Origin: DHVE2 group archaeon
GTDB taxonomy: Archaea > Thermoplasmatota > Thermoplasmata > Thermoplasmatales > Aciduliprofundaceae
Direction: 5' to 3'
NCBI GenBank assembly: GCA_026986135.1
Contig: JALSPD010000129.1
Span: 1 to 8,915 of the forward strand
Length of the DNA stretch: 8,915 nt
Shown here: in pieces, positions 1-6,554 of the stretch
Numbering within the stretch: position 1 is the first letter of the stretch
Layout of the letters: each line of letters starts with the position of its first letter
The notes under the pieces: model-generated
The model's input: the letters and a program-made list of their open reading frames with translations, nothing else
What the model was told of the DNA's origin: nothing
Database searches by the model: none
Program-made: the position numbers and the translations under genes

Positions 1-1
1 A

Positions 2-937
2 GTGACTGGCGGCGACTTTAAAATAGATAATCCATCTTCAACGGCAATAACCAAATTAAAACAATCAACTAATGTAACAAAGATGTGTATATTATATGCT
101 CAGGAAGGATCTCTATACGGAACAAGCGTGAGCTTATGGTACACAAACTTTAATAATTACACAAAAACAGTCTATCTACTAAACTACTTCATAAAAGATG
201 GAAAAATAAAACCAGGGTATGTTGTTATTGACAATGAACTTGCAAAGAAATACGACCTGAAAGTTGGCGATGAAATAAACGTATATGCAGTAACCTACAG
301 GGAAGGAGAAGAGAACAGAACTTTACACAAATACAAAATTTCAGCTATTATGTATTCAATACCAGGAACGGATAATTTTGGAGGAGATATACTGATAAAC
401 GAGAAGCCAAACTCATTTGAAAACACTGAAATTTTAATTAAGGCTAGAGATTACAAAGCCCTGAAGAAAGAACTTGATGATATGGGAATAGAATATGAAG
501 AGAAAAAAATATACGAGGATAAATACATAGGTGCCTTTCTCACAACCATACAAACATTTCTAATTTTTATTGGTGCTGCGGCAATATTTATCATACAGTA
601 TTCGCTGTATTTTAACAGGAGAGGTGAAATTTCTCTGTACAAAGTAAGGGGTGCCGCCAGCTCACAGATAACAAAGATACTGTTAATAGAAGGGGGAGCA
701 ATAATAATAATTTCTCTTTGCATAGGCTCACTTACAGGACTTGCACTGGCTTATTCAACAACATCATTTTTCTACATATCTTCACAAATACCATCAATAT
801 TTATCCTTGGTGAAAACTTCCTAACTGTTACCTTCTCAATGACACTGATATTTTTCATTGTACAGTACATATTATCACTTATTTTCTCAAGAGTAAAACC
901 AAGCGAAATAATAAGAGGATTGGGAGGTGAAATGTAA
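2..937 (+). CDS. FtsX/MacB-type ABC transporter permease, C-terminal part (5' truncated by window edge)
   Basis: This is the C-terminal 311 residues of an integral membrane subunit of a type VII (MacB/LolCE/FtsX-like) ABC system. The first ~170 visible residues form a hydrophilic extracytoplasmic domain of MacB periplasmic-core type, including a KVGDEI segment at ~87-92 that resembles the usual 'GD.i' turn. Three hydrophobic helices follow at about 178-201, 226-252 and 270-296, separated by the basic cytoplasmic stretch NRRGEISLYKVRGAA typical of FtsX domains, and the tail PSEIIRG resembles the usual permease C-terminus. The N-terminal membrane helix expected for the family is absent, so the gene must start before the window; the GTG at position 2 is not a credible start. 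The stop codon overlaps the start of the ATPase gene, so the two are translationally coupled and very likely form one transporter. The substrate, or the extracytoplasmic process driven, cannot be read from sequence; family members either export substrates or transmit ATP-driven motion to partner proteins outside the membrane. Confidence 0.88.
   Translation: MTGGDFKIDNPSSTAITKLKQSTNVTKMCILYAQEGSLYGTSVSLWYTNFNNYTKTVYLLNYFIKDGKIKPGYVVIDNELAKKYDLKVGDEINVYAVTYREGEENRTLHKYKISAIMYSIPGTDNFGGDILINEKPNSFENTEILIKARDYKALKKELDDMGIEYEEKKIYEDKYIGAFLTTIQTFLIFIGAAAIFIIQYSLYFNRRGEISLYKVRGAASSQITKILLIEGGAIIIISLCIGSLTGLALAYSTTSFFYISSQIPSIFILGENFLTVTFSMTLIFFIVQYILSLIFSRVKPSEIIRGLGGEM
922..930 (+). promoter_or_regulatory. 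Shine-Dalgarno sequence for the ABC ATPase
   Basis: The sequence GGGAGGTGA is an almost ideal complement of the 3' end of archaeal 16S rRNA. It lies inside the last codons of the permease gene, six bases before the ATG at 937. Together with the TAATG stop/start overlap it supports coupled translation of permease and ATPase. Confidence 0.8.
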
Positions 938-1632
938 TGATTGAGATTGAAAACTTAATAAAGGTTTACAGAAGAGGGACAATAGAGGTTATTGCCATAA
1001 GGGATATCAGCCTGAGAATCGAAAATGGAGAGTTTGTAATGCTTATAGGTCCAAGCGGATCTGGTAAAACCACCTTTCTGCACCTACTTGGAGGTATTGA
1101 CAGACCTACCGCAGGAAAGATAATAGTTAATGGAAAAAACATAGCTATGATGAACGATAAAGAGCTCACAGAATACAGGAAAAGGGAGGTTGGGATGGTA
1201 TTCCAATTTTTCAATTTAGTACCCACACTAAATGCACTGGAAAATGTGATGCTACCCATGCAGTTTGCGGGACTTGGTGTAACTGAAAGAAAAAAGCGTG
1301 CAAAAGAACTTCTTGAAAAAGTTGGCATGCTTAGCAGAGAGAAGCATTATCCAGATGAAATGAGTGGTGGTGAACAGCAGCGAGTAGCAATAGCTGTTGC
1401 ACTTGCAAATGATCCATCCCTGATTCTGGCCGATGAGCCCACAGGAGAACTTGACACAGAAACTGGATTAAAGATAATAGAACTTTTCAAAGAGTTGAAC
1501 GATGACGGAAAAACAGTAATAATAGCCACGCATGATATGAGACTTCTCAAGTATGCATCAAGGGTATTGAAAATTGAAGATGGGAAGATACATGAGTGGA
1601 ATGAAAAAGAAAAGTATTTAAATGGAAAGTAG
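937..1632 (+). CDS. ABC transporter ATP-binding protein (LolD/MacB/FtsE-like)
   Basis: A complete 231-residue nucleotide-binding subunit that would sit on the cytoplasmic face and hydrolyse ATP to drive the FtsX-type permease encoded just upstream. All motifs are intact: Walker A GPSGSGKTT at residues 38-46, Q-loop glutamine at 90 (VFQFFNL), signature MSGGEQQR at 142-149, Walker B LILADEPTG at 162-170, D-loop ELD at 171-173, and H-switch histidine 199 in IIATHD. The length (~230) and the spacing of motifs match the LolD/MacB/FtsE subfamily. The signature begins MSGGE where LSGGQ is usual; this is a known kind of variation and should not abolish function. The start at 937 is fixed by the strong upstream ribosome-binding site and by the one-base overlap with the permease stop. 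A 36-base gap then leads to the surface-protein gene. Family membership is certain; the transported or actuated partner is not known. Confidence 0.95.
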   Translation: MIEIENLIKVYRRGTIEVIAIRDISLRIENGEFVMLIGPSGSGKTTFLHLLGGIDRPTAGKIIVNGKNIAMMNDKELTEYRKREVGMVFQFFNLVPTLNALENVMLPMQFAGLGVTERKKRAKELLEKVGMLSREKHYPDEMSGGEQQRVAIAVALANDPSLILADEPTGELDTETGLKIIELFKELNDDGKTVIIATHDMRLLKYASRVLKIEDGKIHEWNEKEKYLNGK

Positions 1633-1654
1633 TTTTCCCCAGCAGCATAAAAAC

Positions 1655-1660
1655 GGAGGG
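1655..1660 (+). promoter_or_regulatory. Shine-Dalgarno sequence for the surface protein
   Basis: GGAGGG lies eight bases before the ATG at 1669. No convincing TATA box is visible in the 36 bases after the ATPase stop, so the site suggests the surface protein is translated from a transcript that also carries the ABC genes. Confidence 0.7.
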
Positions 1661-1668
1661 AATATACC

Positions 1669-4600
1669 ATGAGCGCAAAAGTAAGTAGGAAGGCGGAAGT
1701 GATTGCAGCGATGGCAGTGCTGCTGTTAAGCGCCCTATTTGTAGCTGGCACAGTGCACGCTCTGACACCAGAGAAAGGAGACATGCGTTTTGTTGTGACC
1801 TACAGCGATGATAACTCAGGAGAGAGCGATTTTCTCTCCGGAATTGATGTGTATCTGTTCAATATGGATGGAAAGATGATAACATCTTCAGTATCATCCT
1901 CCAACGGGATTGTGGTGTTTAGCAACATTGCATATGGAAACTACGTTATAAAAACCATGGGGTCTGTAAGCGGATCATACTTCTATGATAAAGCCTACGA
2001 AGCTGTAAAATTTGATGCAAACGGAATGTACACTGTGACCGGTGCAGAATTCAGAGATCTGGTTGTTAAAAGGTACTCGCTGGATAATACCCTCAATATA
2101 ACAATCAAAAAGGGCGGTACAGAAATTCCAGCACAGGTAGTTGAATACTATCATGATGTAGAAATAGATACCGGAAATGCATATTTCGTGGATGGAAACT
2201 ATACTCCTGTGACCATAAAGGCACCCAGCGGAAAGGTGAATTTGAAAGTCGTATACGAGGAGGGGGGCGTTAGCAAAGAGACATACAGGGAGGTAGATGT
2301 CTCTGGCAGTGCTAACATAACAATAAACCTAGATGCTTCATACAAGATATGGGGCGTTGTAGAAGATAGTTCCACAGGGATGCCAGTGGGCACAACAGTA
2401 CATGTGACAATAATTAACAAAACCACAGGAACGTACAAGATAATGACATTCCCTGGAGGACCATTTAGCTTCTACCTCACCTCTCTTAATTACAATATAA
2501 TAGTAACGGCTGATGGTTATGGATACAAGGTATACAGTGCATCCGCACTCTCTGGAGGTAGTACACCCCATGAAGTCTCTCTCCAGAAAGTAGATCAAAG
2601 CATAACATACACAATGGAGATTTCAAAAGACTTCAGATGGATTAATGTCACATATACCAGACAAATAACAAATGAGACCGTTCTAAAATCATTGCCCTAC
2701 AACAACACAGGCATTCTATATTACCAGCTTAAATTCCTTGGAGAAGGAAACTCATTCCTAGAGAAGTACCTTGCACATGATTACGCAAAATACACGGATA
2801 AACTAATAACACTGGATGGTAATATATACGTGCTGGAGAGTAACACATACCAGTGGAATGTGATTGACAATACAAACGAAAAATTTGTAATCACGCTGAA
2901 TCTTCACTACAAGAATGAGAACATAACCAAGGATAATCTTCTAAAAGATGGGAAAGTAGATATTGAACTGTACGGAAAAATGGACAATGACATGGGTGCA
3001 CATAACGTATATGTCTATAATCTAAAGATTCCTGACGATATGGAAAGAAGCAACGACATAACTGGGGCTAAAGCGGAGAATTACATAGGAACAATAAAAA
3101 TCACAAAAATAGAAGAATCCCCGATTACAATCATACTTAGAGAAAGGAAGAGCCCAAAAATAACACTGGATGGAGAACACTTTGAAATAGGCTGGAAGAA
3201 TATGACTGGAGCAAATCACGTGGCCAACCAGAGTTCAGATAATTATACAGTGATTATTCCCGCAAATCAGGAAGTGTGGTTTAACGCATCAAAGATGGCA
3301 TATGATGAGGTGAGAGAAAGGACCGATGCAAAGAACACAACCTACACCTGGACACTTGATGGCACAGTAATTGCGGATGGCAAGGGATTGTACAACATTA
3401 CAAGAACACTTAGCAGAGGAAAACATATCCTTGGTATAAAGGTAACAGATGTGGGTGCCAACACCAATGAGACAAACATAACCCTTCTTGCAGATGATTA
3501 CTGGCCTACCATAAATATAACCATTAGAAGCCCATCTGGAAAGGTACTTGCAACACTTACAGCAAACAAGGAGAACATAGGAAAGATAGATTACACTATA
3601 GAAGGTAAAACAGGCTATGCCTGGAGAAACAGCACCACAGGGAAGGTAACAATAACTGCAACACTCACAGTAAATGAGTCACAGGAAATAGTATACGATG
3701 CAACTGCCACATATGACACATACGACTCTGTAAACAAGACAAATCTACCGGTTATTGTAGAATGGGACTTCAATGGAAATAAAAGTACAGGGATAAACAG
3801 AAGCTATGCGTTTGATATGCCAACGAGAAGCGGACAATATTACATAAACGTAACTGTAAGAGACTCCGTAAATAATACCATAACAATTACGATACCTGTG
3901 GAAGTAAAAGATATAACAAAACCAGTTGTTTACCTGAATTTCACTGTGAACGGTAAGAATGTAAACGAAGTTAAAGAGAACGAAAACGTGACACTGGATG
4001 CGAGCGGTACATACGATCCTGAAAACGGAACCATTGCCATGTACAACTGGACAATCAAAGACAAAGATTACAAAGTAGTAAACATAACTGACGGAGTATA
4101 TGACATCGTGAATGGAAGCTTTAGTGCAAATAAGGTTACACTGGTATTCCACAAATACGGCACATATTACATAATACTGAATGTCACAGATGCTAATGGA
4201 AACTACAATCTAATAAACAAAACACTTAGGGTAACCCCAGTGAGACCTGACCTCACAATAAACAGTGTTGATATAAAGGGAGACAGGATAGAGGGAAATG
4301 CCCTGCAAGTAAAAGTAAATGTGTCAAATAATGGAAATGCCATTGCACAGAAATACTGGATAGCAATATACATAGATAACAAGGCAGTGGTTAACAAGAG
4401 CTTTGATAACCTTAAGAATGGCAGCTATGCAATACAGACACTTACCTGGACACCCTCCGCACCAGGAAATTACACACTAACAATAAAGGTGTGGTGTGAA
4501 GACGAACCCAAGAGCTACATGAGTGACAACGAGAAGAAGGAAACAGTAAAGGTAGACATGGCACCGTGGAAGATGCCTGCAATGATAGGTGGAGGAATCG

Positions 4601-4704
4601 CAATAGTGGCTATTGCAGGATACATTGGATGGAGATATATGCAGAAGAAGGAAGAGAAGAAGAAATTCAAAAAGAAAAGCAAAAAGGGTAAAGAAAAAGA
4701 GTAA
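1669..4704 (+). CDS. large secreted, C-terminally membrane-anchored surface protein with PKD-like and CARDB-like modules
   Basis: A 1011-residue cell-surface protein. Residues 1-31 are a signal peptide: basic start, hydrophobic core ~11-27, likely cleavage after VHA. Residues ~38-98 look like a transthyretin/SdrB-type beta module (SSNGIVVFSNIAYGNYVI) and ~226-300 like a carboxypeptidase-regulatory module. Residues ~312-495 form a stretch I cannot assign. Three PKD-like beta domains follow at ~525-606, ~655-747 (WDFNGN) and ~752-856 (LDASGTYDPENG, ending FHKYGTYYIILNVTD), then a CARDB-like domain at ~858-963 (VNVSNNGNAIAQ). One membrane helix at ~971-989 precedes a very lysine-rich cytoplasmic tail. 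About 36 N-X-S/T sequons are present, most of them after residue 510, so heavy N-glycosylation is expected. There is a single cysteine (943). The gene follows the ABC permease/ATPase by 36 bases with its own Shine-Dalgarno site, so it is probably co-expressed; a role as adhesin, envelope scaffold or extracytoplasmic partner of the ABC complex is inference. No catalytic motif is seen. Confidence 0.85.
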   Translation: MSAKVSRKAEVIAAMAVLLLSALFVAGTVHALTPEKGDMRFVVTYSDDNSGESDFLSGIDVYLFNMDGKMITSSVSSSNGIVVFSNIAYGNYVIKTMGSVSGSYFYDKAYEAVKFDANGMYTVTGAEFRDLVVKRYSLDNTLNITIKKGGTEIPAQVVEYYHDVEIDTGNAYFVDGNYTPVTIKAPSGKVNLKVVYEEGGVSKETYREVDVSGSANITINLDASYKIWGVVEDSSTGMPVGTTVHVTIINKTTGTYKIMTFPGGPFSFYLTSLNYNIIVTADGYGYKVYSASALSGGSTPHEVSLQKVDQSITYTMEISKDFRWINVTYTRQITNETVLKSLPYNNTGILYYQLKFLGEGNSFLEKYLAHDYAKYTDKLITLDGNIYVLESNTYQWNVIDNTNEKFVITLNLHYKNENITKDNLLKDGKVDIELYGKMDNDMGAHNVYVYNLKIPDDMERSNDITGAKAENYIGTIKITKIEESPITIILRERKSPKITLDGEHFEIGWKNMTGANHVANQSSDNYTVIIPANQEVWFNASKMAYDEVRERTDAKNTTYTWTLDGTVIADGKGLYNITRTLSRGKHILGIKVTDVGANTNETNITLLADDYWPTINITIRSPSGKVLATLTANKENIGKIDYTIEGKTGYAWRNSTTGKVTITATLTVNESQEIVYDATATYDTYDSVNKTNLPVIVEWDFNGNKSTGINRSYAFDMPTRSGQYYINVTVRDSVNNTITITIPVEVKDITKPVVYLNFTVNGKNVNEVKENENVTLDASGTYDPENGTIAMYNWTIKDKDYKVVNITDGVYDIVNGSFSANKVTLVFHKYGTYYIILNVTDANGNYNLINKTLRVTPVRPDLTINSVDIKGDRIEGNALQVKVNVSNNGNAIAQKYWIAIYIDNKAVVNKSFDNLKNGSYAIQTLTWTPSAPGNYTLTIKVWCEDEPKSYMSDNEKKETVKVDMAPWKMPAMIGGGIAIVAIAGYIGWRYMQKKEEKKKFKKKSKKGKEKE
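4669..4698 (-). terminator. probable oligo-T terminator of argS, within the opposite gene's coding sequence
   Basis: Read on the minus strand, this stretch contains T5 at 4694-4698, T5 at 4681-4685, T4 at 4675-4678 and T5 at 4669-4673, starting 34 bases past the argS stop. On the plus strand the same bases encode the lysine-rich tail of the surface protein, so the signal may be only a by-product of AAA/AAG codons. A functional terminator here is inferred from composition and position. Confidence 0.4.
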
Positions 4705-4742
4705 AAGAGAAAATTATCTTTTCCAATATTTTTACATTTTTT
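4703..4742 (+). terminator. probable oligo-T terminator of the surface-protein transcript
   Basis: Just after the surface-protein stop there is a weak inverted repeat (AAAAGA at 4703-4708 with TCTTTT at 4717-4722), then T-rich sequence with a T5 run at 4729-4733 and a T6 run at 4737-4742. Oligo-T tracts are the usual intrinsic termination signal in archaea; the weak hairpin may be incidental. The T6 run lies inside the last codons of the convergent argS gene. Confidence 0.5.
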
Positions 4743-6393
4743 CCAGAGGTTCTAAACCGAGTAAAACAATTACCCGTTCCATAAGAATTTTGAATGCATT
4801 CACAATAGCCAAACGCGATTCCTTTAGATTATCTTCTGCCATAATTACAGGACAGTCCCTGTAAAACTGATTGAACTGCATTGCAAGAGAGTACGCATAT
4901 CTGGCAAGCAAATACGGACTCAATTTCTCTGCAGACTCGGTAAGCACTGAAGGATACATGGCCATTAGCTTAAGAAGTTTGTATTCCTGAGGATGCGTAA
5001 TAAGTTCTGGGAAATAGGAACCATTCCATGACGCTTTTTTGAGAATACTGTTCGCCCTCGCAAAGGTATAAATGATAAAAGGAGCACTCTCTCCTTCAAA
5101 ACTAAGCGCCTGATCCCACCTAAACACAATGGGCTTTTCTTCTTGAACATTCAATATGGAATAGCGAATAGATGAGATTGCGATTTTCTCAGCGATTTTC
5201 CTTGCCTCATTTTCTGGGTAGTCTCTATCTTTAAGTATCTCCATTGCCCTCCGATAACCTTCGTCTAATAGGTCATCAAGGTAGATCGCCCTCCCTCTCC
5301 TGGTGCTCATTTTGCCTTCCGGCAAACTCACGAAGGCATAGAAAAGTGGTCTAATAGTAACATTAGGATTTAGCAATCCAACAATTGCTTTCAAAGCCTC
5401 AAAATGCAATTTATGATCTTCGCCAAGAACATCAATAAGATACCTGGCGATCTTACTTTTATTTAAGTGGTAGGCTATATCTCTGAGAAAATATAAGGTC
5501 GTACCGTCACTTCTATAAAGATAAAATCGGTTTTTCTGTATTTTCACACCCATTTTTTCCATATCTATATAATAAGCACCGTTATCCTCATCTACATACT
5601 GCGATAGTTCTTCAGCCACCTTTTTTGAGAATGGGATTAGGTCTGATTCCCAGACCACTGTATCAACATATATGTTAAGGCGCCTCAGACTCTGAAGTAT
5701 TCCCTCCAGAACACATCCAATTTTTTCCCTTATGAATTTTTTCAAGTTTGGGTCGCCGGATTCATATGCCTGCATAATTGCACGAATCTCGTTTCTCACA
5801 TCCTCTCTCATCTCGGATAGTTTGGAAGCTTCCTGATAGTATTTGACATACGCGTGGTCGCACTTTGCTTCTTTCACATCATCATAATTAAGATTTTTAA
5901 GACCCCATATAAGGGTGGCCACCTGAAGACCGGCATCGTTAACAAAATACTGCACCTCCACATCGTATCCATATTCTCTGAGGATCCTGGCCATAGTATC
6001 GCCAATAATTGGATTCCTTGCTCTACCCACATGAAGAGGCCCCGTAGGATTCGCACTTGTATGCTCCAAAATAACCTTTTCTTTTTTTTCAAAATTAAAG
6101 ATGTTTCCACTTAAAATCTCATTTAAAGACAACTCTGCAAGTTTTGTTTTTGATATGTGAAAGTTAAGATATGGCCCCACCGCCTCTATACGCTCAAAAT
6201 AGGAGGTTTTTTCAATTTTAGATTCTAATTCCTTGGCAATTTCTGCAGGACTTTTATGATATTTTTTTGCCAAGGAAAAACAGGGCAGCGTGAAATCTCC
6301 AAAACCCTCCTTTGCATTATCAACCCTATGGTCAATACCCATCTCTTTTATAAGGCGATCTGCCTCTTCTCTGAAAATCTGAAGAACATCCAT
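4732..6393 (-). CDS. argS: arginyl-tRNA synthetase
   Basis: A complete 553-residue class Ia synthetase that charges tRNA-Arg with arginine in the cytoplasm. An N-terminal Add-1-like domain occupies ~1-90. The catalytic Rossmann fold carries the HIGH-type motif in ANPTGPLHVGRARN (HVGR at 121-124) and the KMSKS-type motif KMSTRRG at 361-367, a form common in arginyl enzymes. The C-terminal DALR anticodon-binding domain spans ~435-553, opening with LSFEGESAPFIIYTFARA and ending in the typical LGLEPLEKM. Length is normal for the family. The reading frame extends back to a TTG at 6411, but I prefer the ATG at 6393: it gives the expected MDVLQIFREEA beginning and lies 26 bases from a TATA-like element, which fits leaderless translation. 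No Shine-Dalgarno site precedes either start. The gene lies just after tRNA-Pro on the same strand and converges on the surface-protein gene. Confidence 0.96.
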   Translation of the reverse strand: MDVLQIFREEADRLIKEMGIDHRVDNAKEGFGDFTLPCFSLAKKYHKSPAEIAKELESKIEKTSYFERIEAVGPYLNFHISKTKLAELSLNEILSGNIFNFEKKEKVILEHTSANPTGPLHVGRARNPIIGDTMARILREYGYDVEVQYFVNDAGLQVATLIWGLKNLNYDDVKEAKCDHAYVKYYQEASKLSEMREDVRNEIRAIMQAYESGDPNLKKFIREKIGCVLEGILQSLRRLNIYVDTVVWESDLIPFSKKVAEELSQYVDEDNGAYYIDMEKMGVKIQKNRFYLYRSDGTTLYFLRDIAYHLNKSKIARYLIDVLGEDHKLHFEALKAIVGLLNPNVTIRPLFYAFVSLPEGKMSTRRGRAIYLDDLLDEGYRRAMEILKDRDYPENEARKIAEKIAISSIRYSILNVQEEKPIVFRWDQALSFEGESAPFIIYTFARANSILKKASWNGSYFPELITHPQEYKLLKLMAMYPSVLTESAEKLSPYLLARYAYSLAMQFNQFYRDCPVIMAEDNLKESRLAIVNAFKILMERVIVLLGLEPLEKM

Positions 6394-6414
6394 GAGTGCG
6401 TCAATGCACAATTG

Positions 6415-6431
6415 TAAAAATAATTTTTCCC
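6415..6431 (-). promoter_or_regulatory. TATA/BRE-like promoter of argS
   Basis: On the minus strand a purine-rich GGGAAAAA (6431-6424) runs into TTATTTTTA (6423-6415). Its centre is about 26 bases before the ATG at 6393, the spacing expected if transcription starts at or next to the start codon. The T5 run at 6416-6420 could also serve to end the tRNA-Pro transcript. Confidence 0.5.
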
Positions 6432-6439
6432 TTCAGAAA

Positions 6440-6513
6440 TGGGGCCGCCCGGATTTGAACCGGAGTCACCGGCTCCCAAAGCCGGTAGGATAACCAAGCT
6501 ACCCCACGGCCCC
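6440..6513 (-). tRNA. tRNA-Pro (anticodon UGG)
   Basis: The minus strand folds into a complete cloverleaf. A seven-pair acceptor stem (GGGGCCG with CGGCCCC) is made entirely of G-C pairs. A D arm carries the conserved GG. The anticodon stem CCGGC/GCCGG encloses the loop TTTGGGA, giving anticodon TGG (UGG). The variable region is short. The T arm TCCGG-TTCAAAT-CCGGG has the standard loop and a T-G closing pair. The discriminator base is A (6440). CCA is not encoded, and no intron interrupts the anticodon loop or other stems. The GC-rich stems agree with a thermophilic archaeon. It reads the CCA/CCG-type proline codons by the wobble base U34. It lies between the oxidoreductase and argS on the same strand and has its own TATA-like element. 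Confidence 0.97.
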
Positions 6514-6539
6514 TGTTCAGGCGGGAAATGCATAGGGGG

Positions 6540-6550
6540 TAAATAAGGTT
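6540..6550 (-). promoter_or_regulatory. TATA-like promoter of tRNA-Pro
   Basis: Minus-strand AACCTTATTTA begins five bases past the stop codon of the oxidoreductase gene. Its A/T core is centred near 6543, about 30 bases from the mature 5' end of the tRNA at 6513, which would place initiation a few bases before the tRNA. Confidence 0.5.
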
Positions 6551-6554
6551 TTCT

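Noticed and set aside
692..716. Short ATA-rich repeat (ataataataat)
   Set aside because: It simply encodes a run of isoleucines in a membrane helix of the permease, with the ATA codon preferred here.
451..1784. Several minus-strand open frames of 73-145 codons opposite the permease and ATPase genes
   Set aside because: They mirror strongly coding plus-strand genes, have low-complexity or unlikely composition, and have no promoter or ribosome-binding site; they are shadows.
3745..4152. 135-codon minus-strand open frame inside the surface-protein gene
   Set aside because: Rich in Tyr/Val/Ile/Cys as expected from the complement of Asn/Thr codons; no start signal.
4613..4864. 83-codon plus-strand frame running from the surface protein's end into argS
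   Set aside because: It overlaps both real genes out of frame, is a run of Lys/Arg from the A-rich tail, and has no start signal.
6440..6513. Possible tRNA intron, common in archaeal proline tRNAs
   Set aside because: The anticodon stem and loop are continuous and of normal size; no bulge-helix-bulge structure is needed.
6348..6533. 61-codon minus-strand frame covering tRNA-Pro and the argS start
   Set aside because: It translates the tRNA gene itself, which folds as a complete cloverleaf.
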